Source of the DNA: Paracoccaceae bacterium
GTDB lineage: Bacteria; Pseudomonadota; Alphaproteobacteria; Rhodobacterales; Rhodobacteraceae
Direction of reading: 5' to 3'
DNA: 6,099 nucleotides
Assembly: GCA_007129775.1 (NCBI GenBank)
Contig: SKUV01000360.1
Location: 1 to 6,099 of the forward strand
The translations under genes and the position numbers were made by a program. The notes beneath the pieces are model-generated. The model was not told the DNA's origin, made no database searches, and saw only the letters and a list, made by a program, of their open reading frames with translations. Below are positions 1-5,178 of this stretch, piece by piece (position 1 is the stretch's first letter; the number at the start of each line of letters is the position of its first letter).

Positions 1-10
1 CGCCCTGCCC

Positions 11-34
11 GGGCCCGCGCCTTGCGCCGGGCTC
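11..34 (-). terminator. Possible hairpin at the end of metG
   Basis: A G/C-rich inverted repeat abuts the metG stop codon. Bases 13-20 (GCCCGCGC) pair with 24-32 (GCGCCGGGC) around a CTT loop, with C28 bulged, and two weaker pairs extend it into the stop codon. No T-run follows in the minus-strand direction, so it does not match a classical intrinsic terminator. It may be a weak or Rho-assisted end, or chance in G/C-rich DNA. Confidence 0.25.
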
Positions 35-1763
35 AGCCCCGAGAGCCGGCGAATTGCTCGGCCCAGCCCGCGCGCTCCTCGTCCGTGATCTTGCGGAACA
101 GCACTTCGGGCACGCTGAACCCGTGACCGGGTGCGAGCCCCTCCAGCGCCGCGCCCGCATCCTCGGGCCATGACCAATCCGCGCAGCCCATGGCGGCCAT
201 CATCGTCTCGACCGCATCGGGAATGAACGGACGCGACAGCACCGCATAAAGGCGGATCAGGTTCAGCCCGACGCGCACCTGCACGGCCGCACGCTCCGGA
301 TCGGTCTTGATCGTGGCCCAGGGCGCGGCCTCTTGCAGATATTCGTTGCCCAGCACCCAGATCGCGCGCAATTCGGCCGCGGCCTTGCGGATCTCGATCG
401 CCTCCATATGCCCTTCATAGGCCGCGATGCGCGCGCCCAGCGCCGTCGCCAGCGCCGTCTCCTGCGCGCCCCATGCGCCGCCTTCCGGCAGCGCCTCGCC
501 AAAACGGGCACGGCAGAACTTGGTCACGCGGCTGACGAAATTGCCCAGCACATCGGCCAGATCCTTGTTCACGCTGGCCTGAAAATTCTCCCACGTGAAC
601 TCGCTGTCGGCGCTTTCGGGGGCATGGCTCAGAAGCCACCAGCGCCAGTAATCCGACGGCAGGATCGCCAGCGCCTGATCCATGAAGATGCCGCGCCCCT
701 GACTGGTGGAGAACTGCCCGCCGTCGTAATTCAGGTAGTTGAACGACTTGATGTAATCCACCAGCTTCCACGGTTCGGTGCCGTCGTGATCGGCCCCCAT
801 CAGCGTGGCCGGAAAGCTCAGCGTGTGGAAGGGCACGTTATCCTTGCCCATGAACTGGACATAGCGCACATCCTCGGCGCCCTGATCGCGCCGCCACCAG
901 CGCCGCCAAGCATCCTCCGGCAGGCCCTGTGCCTCGGCCCATTCGGCGGTGGCGGCGATGTATTCGATGGGCGCGTCGAACCAGACGTAGAAGACCTTGC
1001 CCTCCATCCCCGGCCAGTCCTGCGTGCCGCGGCGGACGGGAATGCCCCAGTCCAGATCGCGGGTGATCCCGCGGTCCTGCAGCCCGTCGCCGTCATGCAG
1101 CCATTTCTTGGCGATGGAAGTGGTCAGCACCGGCCAGCCCCTCTGGCTGTCGATCCATGCGTCGAGCCGGTCGCGCAGGGCCGACTGACGCAGGAAAAGG
1201 TGCTTGGTCCGGCGCACCTCCAGATCGGTGGCGCCCGAAATGGCCGAGCGCGGGTTGATCAGGTCGGTCGGATCCAGCTGTTTGGTGCAATTCTCGCACT
1301 GGTCGCCCCGGGCGTTTTCATAGCCGCAGGCCGGGCAGGTGCCGGTGATGTAGCGGTCGGGCAGAAAGCGGCCGTCAGCGGGCGAATAGACCTGTGCCTC
1401 CGCCACTTCCTCGATCAGGCCGGCCTCGGCCAGCCGCCCGGCCATGTGCTGGGTGAGCCGGTGATTCTGCGGGCTCGAGGAGCGGCCGAAATGATCGAAG
1501 GACAGCCCGAAGCCACGCGCCAGATCGGCCTGCACCCCGTGCATCTCGGCGCAATACTCGGCCACCGGCTGACCCGCCTTGGCCGCGGCCAGTTCGGCCG
1601 GCGTTCCATGCTCGTCGGTGGCGCAGATGAACATCACCTCGTGGCCCCGCGCCCGGCAATAGCGGGCATAAAGGTCGGCCGGAAGCTGGCTGCCCACCAG
1701 ATTGCCCAGATGCTTGATCCCGTTGATATAGGGAAGCGCGGAGGTGATGAGGATGCGTGCCAT
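33..1763 (-). CDS. metG: Methionyl-tRNA synthetase (MetRS), class I
   Basis: This enzyme charges tRNA(Met), initiator and elongator, with methionine using ATP in the cytoplasm. The product is 576 residues, a normal length for a MetRS without the C-terminal Trbp111-like tRNA-binding domain, and I see no such domain. The Rossmann core opens with SALPYINGIKHLGN, where HLGN (18-21) is the HIGH signature. A zinc knuckle follows, with Cys143, 146, 156 and 159 (CxxC-x9-CxxC). The second core half has VFYVWFDAPIEYIA (257-270) and FMGKDNVPFHTLSFPAT (304-320). The KMSKS loop is QFSTS (350-354). The helical anticodon-binding domain starts near 385 (FTWENF, NKDLADVLGNFVSRV). I chose the ATG at 1763 because family members start at MARILITSALPY. 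The frame stays open for 68 more codons upstream, but these are low-complexity Arg/Gly/Pro. The ribosome site is weak (GCAGGCAGGCC). Family assignment is very secure. Confidence 0.97.
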   Translation of the reverse strand: MARILITSALPYINGIKHLGNLVGSQLPADLYARYCRARGHEVMFICATDEHGTPAELAAAKAGQPVAEYCAEMHGVQADLARGFGLSFDHFGRSSSPQNHRLTQHMAGRLAEAGLIEEVAEAQVYSPADGRFLPDRYITGTCPACGYENARGDQCENCTKQLDPTDLINPRSAISGATDLEVRRTKHLFLRQSALRDRLDAWIDSQRGWPVLTTSIAKKWLHDGDGLQDRGITRDLDWGIPVRRGTQDWPGMEGKVFYVWFDAPIEYIAATAEWAEAQGLPEDAWRRWWRRDQGAEDVRYVQFMGKDNVPFHTLSFPATLMGADHDGTEPWKLVDYIKSFNYLNYDGGQFSTSQGRGIFMDQALAILPSDYWRWWLLSHAPESADSEFTWENFQASVNKDLADVLGNFVSRVTKFCRARFGEALPEGGAWGAQETALATALGARIAAYEGHMEAIEIRKAAAELRAIWVLGNEYLQEAAPWATIKTDPERAAVQVRVGLNLIRLYAVLSRPFIPDAVETMMAAMGCADWSWPEDAGAALEGLAPGHGFSVPEVLFRKITDEERAGWAEQFAGSRG

Positions 1764-1942
1764 GGCCTGCCTGCTGAACATTCCGGGCCATGGGTGTAGC
1801 GCAGCCTTGCGGCGCTGGCCAGTGGCAGTGGGCCCGCGCGGGGCGGCGCCGACGGGCGGTTCACGGCGGGCGTCCCTTCGGCCGGCCCTCGGCCCCGCGT
1901 CGCGATGACTCTTGCCCTCGGGCGGCATGATGTCGCAACAGC

Positions 1943-1978
1943 CCATTCCCGGCCCGCCCGGTTCCATTCCCGCCCGGT
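1943..1978. repeat. Imperfect 21-base direct repeat
   Basis: CCATTCCC occurs at 1943-1950 and again at 1964-1971, exactly 21 bases apart. Each copy is followed by a G/C stretch ending in GCCCGGT, and the second copy lacks three bases. Two copies spaced two helical turns apart could be a regulator site in this divergent region, but no known operator is recognised and chance duplication is possible. Confidence 0.35.
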
Positions 1979-2155
1979 GAACCGCCGCGCCAGCGGCCCG
2001 TGCAGCGGGTGGCGTTCGGGGGCTTTCGCGCCTGCCCCGCCCTGCCCGTCCAACAGCCCCGCACCGGCCCGCGCCGCGCTTCCGTTCGGGCTGATCCTGC
2101 TCTAGGCTCGCCCCGGAGCCGGCCCCGCGACCACCGCGCAGGGCCTATATCCAGC

Positions 2156-2161
2156 AGGAGG
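2156..2161 (+). promoter_or_regulatory. Strong Shine-Dalgarno (AGGAGG) of the reductase
   Basis: AGGAGG lies 8 bases before the ATG at 2170. It is the only near-perfect ribosome-binding site seen in the window and it fixes the reductase start. The other genes have weak sites. Confidence 0.85.
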
Positions 2162-2169
2162 ACGCCCGC

Positions 2170-3213
2170 ATGAGAACCCTCGCCCTCGGCCGCAGCGGCC
2201 TCGTGGTGCCGGAATTCTGCCTCGGAACGATGACATGGGGCAGCCAGAACACCGAAGCCGAAGCCCATGCCCAGCTTGACCGTGCCCATGACCGCGGCCT
2301 GCGCTTCATCGACACCGCCGAGATGTATCCCGCCTCGCCCGTGCGGGCCGAAACCGTGGGCGAGACCGAGCGCATCATCGGCACATGGCTGCGCGCGCGC
2401 GGGCGCCGCGATGACACGATCATCGCCACCAAGATCACCGGCGCCGGCAATCCCCGGGTCCGCGGCGGCGAGCCGATCAGCCCGGCGACGCTGGTGGCCG
2501 CCGTCGATGCCGCGCTTGCCCGGCTTCAGACCGATGTGATCGACCTTTTCCAACTGCACTGGCCCAACCGTGGCTCCTACCATTTCCGGCAGAACTGGCG
2601 CTACGACCCCTCCGGCCAGAACCGGGCCGAGACCGTGGCCCATATGATGGAGGTGCTCGAAACGCTGCAAAGCCTCGTGGAGGCCGGCAAGCTGCGCCAT
2701 GTGGGCCTGTCCAACGAAACCGCATGGGGCACGGCGATGTGGCTGCGCCTCGCCGAAGAGACCGGCCTGCCCCGGATGCAGGCGATCCAGAACGAATATT
2801 CGCTGCTCTGCCGGCATTTCGACACCGATCTGGCGGAACTGAGCGTGAACGAGGATGTCACGCTTCTGGCCTATTCGCCGCTCGCGGCGGGGCTTCTGAG
2901 CGGGAAATACGCAGGCGACGTGACGCCCGACGGCTCGCGCCGCGCGATCATGCCGGATCTGAGCGGCCGGATCACGCCACGGGTGTGGAAGGCGGTGACC
3001 TCCTATCTGGGGATCGCGCGGGATCATGGGCTGGACCCGGTGCAGATGGCGCTGGCGTGGTGCCGCACGCGGCCCTTTCCCGTCATCCCCATCGTCGGCG
3101 CGACGAGCCTCGGGCAACTGGACACCGTGCTCGGCGCGCTGGATCTGGAGCTTGCCCCCGAGGTGGTGGAGGCGATCGAGGCCGCCCACCGCGCTACGCC
3201 CATGCCCTTCTAG
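2170..3213 (+). CDS. Aldo/keto reductase, Tas-like (NADP(H)-dependent)
   Basis: This is a soluble (beta/alpha)8-barrel oxidoreductase expected to reduce aldehydes or ketones with NADPH; the substrate cannot be read from the sequence. The 347-residue length is close to that of E. coli Tas. The N-terminal stretch GTMTWGSQNTEAEAHAQLD (19-37) and FIDTAEMYP (46-54) closely resemble Tas as remembered. The catalytic tetrad is intact: Asp48, Tyr53, Lys88 (ATKITG) and His130 (LHWP). Cofactor-side motifs are SNE (181-183), QNEYSLL (207-213), AYSPLAAGLLSGKY (234-247) and VGATSLGQL (309-317). There is no signal peptide or membrane segment, so it should be cytoplasmic. The start is fixed by a strong Shine-Dalgarno. 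It is divergent from metG and is followed almost at once by a lipoprotein gene, so the two are probably co-transcribed. The family is secure, the Tas subfamily likely, the physiological role unknown. Confidence 0.93.
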   Translation: MRTLALGRSGLVVPEFCLGTMTWGSQNTEAEAHAQLDRAHDRGLRFIDTAEMYPASPVRAETVGETERIIGTWLRARGRRDDTIIATKITGAGNPRVRGGEPISPATLVAAVDAALARLQTDVIDLFQLHWPNRGSYHFRQNWRYDPSGQNRAETVAHMMEVLETLQSLVEAGKLRHVGLSNETAWGTAMWLRLAEETGLPRMQAIQNEYSLLCRHFDTDLAELSVNEDVTLLAYSPLAAGLLSGKYAGDVTPDGSRRAIMPDLSGRITPRVWKAVTSYLGIARDHGLDPVQMALAWCRTRPFPVIPIVGATSLGQLDTVLGALDLELAPEVVEAIEAAHRATPMPF

Positions 3214-3240
3214 GCCGATGCGCAGGGCTTTTCCCGAACC

Positions 3241-3267
3241 CGGCGCGCGGATGCGGCGCGCGCGCCG
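3241..3267 (+). promoter_or_regulatory. Nine-base-pair G/C hairpin around the lipoprotein start
   Basis: CGGCGCGCG (3241-3249) is the exact reverse complement of CGCGCGCCG (3259-3267), giving a perfect 9-bp all-G/C stem with a 9-base loop. The loop holds the ATG at 3251. It lies between the reductase stop (3213) and the lipoprotein body. It could control initiation at 3251, protect the upstream mRNA end, or be incidental to Arg-rich signal-peptide codons. Confidence 0.35.
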
Positions 3268-3757
3268 CCTGAGCGCGGTTGTCGCCACCGGCCTTTGCCT
3301 GAGCCTAGCGGCCTGCCTGCCGGTGCCGGAGGGCCGCGACGGGCCCGCCACGCTCGCGCCGGCGGAGGTGACGACCGAAACCCTGCCCGACGCGGAGCCG
3401 CAGGACGTACAGGCGCTGCCCGCGCAGGAGGCCGGGGCGCAAGCCGAGCCGGCGGCCACGCCAGCAGAAGGCGCCGATGCCGAGCAGGCCGAAGCGGTGG
3501 AGCCCCCCCCGCCGCCGCCGGATCCCGAAACCGCCGCCTGCCAGGAGCGCGGCGGCCGCATGATCCCGGGCCCCGCCGGCATCGGCCGGTTGTGCCAGGT
3601 TCCCGCACCGGATGCCGGGCGCTCCTGTTCCAGCGCCCGGGATTGCGCGGGCCTCTGCCTTGCCCGCGGCAATATCTGCGCACCGGTGATCCCCCTTCTG
3701 GGCTGTCACGACATCCTGCTCAACGACGGCAGCCGCGCGCGCCAGTGCATCGAGTGA
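3251..3757 (+). CDS. Predicted lipoprotein with an eight-cysteine C-terminal domain, function unknown
   Basis: From the ATG at 3251 the product is 168 residues. It begins with a basic n-region (MRRARR) and a hydrophobic stretch, then a lipobox LAAC (19-22). It should therefore be exported, cut and lipidated on Cys22. Leu at the next position suggests outer-membrane sorting by the E. coli rule. Residues 23-95 are an acidic Ala/Pro/Glu-rich linker with six prolines in a row (85-90), probably disordered. Residues 97-166 form a compact domain with eight cysteines (97, 115, 126, 132, 136, 143, 152, 166), an even number that could make four periplasmic disulfides. The segment DAGRSCSSARDCAGLCLA (121-138) resembles small conserved proteins I recall from Rhodobacteraceae, with no assigned function. 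An in-frame ATG at 3218, only 4 bases after the reductase stop, would give 179 residues. I prefer 3251 because it yields a standard-length signal peptide. Neither start has a clear Shine-Dalgarno. Confidence 0.8.
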   Translation: MRRARRLSAVVATGLCLSLAACLPVPEGRDGPATLAPAEVTTETLPDAEPQDVQALPAQEAGAQAEPAATPAEGADAEQAEAVEPPPPPPDPETAACQERGGRMIPGPAGIGRLCQVPAPDAGRSCSSARDCAGLCLARGNICAPVIPLLGCHDILLNDGSRARQCIE

Positions 3758-3799
3758 CGGTGCAGGCCCTTGCAGGACATACAGGCGCGGCTGCGGCCC

Positions 3800-3821
3800 G
3801 GCAGTGGCGGCGTCCGCTGCC
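3800..3821 (+). terminator. Possible hairpin downstream of the lipoprotein gene
   Basis: GGCAGTGG (3800-3807) pairs with CCGCTGCC (3814-3821) around a six-base loop, eight pairs including one T-G wobble. It sits 43 bases past the lipoprotein stop. There is no T-run after it, only a C-rich stretch, so it is at best a weak or Rho-assisted end of the plus-strand unit. Confidence 0.3.
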
Positions 3822-3938
3822 CCGGTGGGGCCGGTCCCCCCCCCGAATGTCACGCTTGCCCGGGTGGCGCTCGCGGCGTTCACCAGGCGGGCGGCAATGG
3901 GCAGTTGCGCGCAGAAGCCACAGGGGAGGGCAGCGCGC

Positions 3939-3952
3939 CGCCCCCCGGGGCG
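3939..3952 (-). terminator. Possible hairpin directly after ctaA
   Basis: The self-complementary run CGCCCCCCGGGGCG touches the ctaA stop codon. It can fold into a five-pair stem with a four-base loop. No T-run follows on the minus strand, so support for real termination is weak. Confidence 0.25.
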
Positions 3953-5116
3953 TCAGGCCTTCTGGGCGCGGCCGCTGCGCAACGTCCGCGCATGTGGATA
4001 AAACGCATGGTGCCGCGCGCGCAGGATCGCCACCCACAGCAGCACCGCGCCGAACTGGTGCGCGATGGCCAGTTGCCACGGCGCGGCCTGCATTACCGTG
4101 ACGATCCCCAGCACCGCCTGCCCCAGCATCAGCACCATCATCAGATGGAACGCGCCCCGGGTCGCGGCATGAGGGCTGACGCGGCCGCGCAGCCAGACCA
4201 CCAGCGCCAGCAGCACAAGGCCATAACCCGCCATGCGGTGCATGAACTGCACCAGCGCCGGGTTTTCGAAGAAATTGCGCCACATGGGCTCCAGATCGAA
4301 GCTCTCGGGCGGCAGGAAAAAGCCGTTCATCAGTGGCCAGTCCACATAGCCGCGCCCGGCGTCGATACCGGCCACCAGCGCACCCAGCAGGATCTGGAGC
4401 ATGGCGAAATGCATCAGCCCGGTGGACCCGCGCCCGAGCCGCCCCTCGCGTATCCGGCGCGCCTGCATCAGATCGGCCTCCGACCGGCCCAGCAGCATCA
4501 CATACCATGCGATCAGGCCGAGGATGACAAAGGCCAGCCCCAGATGCACCGCCAGCCGGTAGGAGGCCACGGCGATCATCCCCTCTTCCAGCCCCGAGGC
4601 GACCATCCACCAGCCGATCGCGCCTTGCAGACCGCCCAGCGCCCCCAGCCCCAGCAGCCGCGGCACCCAGCCGGCGGGAATCCGGCGCGCCAGCAGAAAG
4701 CCCAGAAAGCCCAGCGCCCAGACCAGCCCGAGCAGCCGGCCCAACTGCCGGTGGCCCCATTCCCACCAGTAGATCACCTTGAATTCCGCAAGGCTCATGC
4801 CCGCGTTGAGCAGCGCATATTGCGGAATGGCGCGGTATTTCTCGAATTCCGCCAGCCATTCGGCCTCGGCCATGGGCGGCAGCGCGCCGGTCACCGGGCG
4901 CCATTCGGTGATCGAAAGGCCCGAACCGGTGAGCCGGGTGAGCCCGCCCACGGCGATCATCACCACCAGCAACGCAAACAGCAGCATCAGCCACAGCCGG
5001 ATCGCACGGCGCGCCCCGGGCCGGCGCGCCGCGGCGATGGCGCCGGGTTTCGGCGCATTGGCTGCGGGACGCGCGGCGGCGTCCACCTCCTCGAAGATCG
5101 AGCGTTTCTGCGTCAT
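3953..5116 (-). CDS. ctaA: Heme A synthase, COX15/CtaA type
   Basis: This membrane enzyme oxidises the C8 methyl of heme O to a formyl group, making heme A for aa3-type cytochrome c oxidase; it works after heme O synthase (CtaB). The product is 387 residues with eight hydrophobic segments at about 40-58, 126-144, 150-172, 189-209, 235-254, 289-309, 322-342 and 351-367, in two similar four-helix halves. The likely heme-ligand histidines are His122 (EWGHRQLGR), His191 (AVHLGLAF), His293 (MHRMAGY) and His353 (AHQFGA). GLTRLTGSGLSITEWRPVTG (58-77) and FKVIYWWEWGHR (112-123) are hallmark COX15 sequences. The protein has no cysteine, so it lacks the first-loop Cys pair of Bacillus-type CtaA. I chose the ATG at 5116 because close relatives start with a Lys-Arg-Ser-Ile-Phe-Glu-Glu stretch; an in-frame ATG 45 bases upstream adds a non-family peptide. 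It follows the methyltransferase by 62 bases on the same strand, so co-transcription is possible. No other oxidase genes are in view. Confidence 0.95.
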   Translation of the reverse strand: MTQKRSIFEEVDAAARPAANAPKPGAIAAARRPGARRAIRLWLMLLFALLVVMIAVGGLTRLTGSGLSITEWRPVTGALPPMAEAEWLAEFEKYRAIPQYALLNAGMSLAEFKVIYWWEWGHRQLGRLLGLVWALGFLGFLLARRIPAGWVPRLLGLGALGGLQGAIGWWMVASGLEEGMIAVASYRLAVHLGLAFVILGLIAWYVMLLGRSEADLMQARRIREGRLGRGSTGLMHFAMLQILLGALVAGIDAGRGYVDWPLMNGFFLPPESFDLEPMWRNFFENPALVQFMHRMAGYGLVLLALVVWLRGRVSPHAATRGAFHLMMVLMLGQAVLGIVTVMQAAPWQLAIAHQFGAVLLWVAILRARHHAFYPHARTLRSGRAQKA

Positions 5117-5178
5117 CGTCGCTGGTATCCGTTCGGTTCTGTTGCCGGCGATGCAGGGCATGACCGGCGGGTGCGATC

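Larger units (their letters stand above)
1764..2169. other. Divergent intergenic region between metG and the aldo/keto reductase
   Basis: These 406 bases must carry the promoters of both divergent genes. All frames here are low-complexity translations (Arg/Pro/Gly/Ala) and I see no protein I would call a gene. Visible items are a small imperfect hairpin in the metG leader (AGCGC 1798-1802 pairing with GCGCT 1812-1816), a short direct repeat (CCATTCCC at 1943-1950 and 1964-1971, period 21), and the Shine-Dalgarno of the reductase at the right end. A very weak sigma-70-like candidate for the reductase is TTCCGT (2080-2085) with TAGGCT (2103-2108), 17 bases apart. It is too poor a match to call a promoter. 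I recognise no riboswitch or T-box upstream of metG. Confidence 0.6.
3758..3952. other. Convergent intergenic region between the lipoprotein and ctaA
   Basis: The 195 bases hold the 3' ends of two converging units. I see no gene. The region contains G/C hairpins listed separately, a run of nine C at 3836-3844, and CCGG-TGGGG-CCGG (3823-3835). Short open frames on both strands here give low-complexity peptides with no recognisable motif. Confidence 0.55.

Noticed and set aside
333..1799. A 488-codon plus-strand frame opposite metG
   Set aside because: It is fully antisense to an unmistakable MetRS and has no recognisable domain.
1764..1967. A 68-residue N-terminal extension of MetRS
   Set aside because: The frame is open, but the extension is low-complexity and the family starts at MARILITSALPY. 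An intermediate ATG at 1781 has no better ribosome site.
1905..2105. A 66-codon plus-strand frame in the divergent intergenic region
   Set aside because: It has no ribosome site, no motif and an Arg/Pro/Ala-biased composition.
1861..3672. A 603-codon open frame on the minus strand opposite the reductase and lipoprotein
   Set aside because: It is antisense to a clear aldo/keto reductase with an intact catalytic tetrad. Its translation is Arg/Gly/Ala/His-rich without motifs, and long antisense frames are expected at this G+C content.
3804..4001. A 65-codon plus-strand frame in the convergent region
   Set aside because: It overlaps the 3' end of ctaA, has low complexity and no ribosome site or family resemblance.
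5117..5161. A 15-codon upstream start for ctaA at 5161
   Set aside because: The added peptide does not resemble the family N-terminus, which matches MTQKRSIFEEV at 5116.
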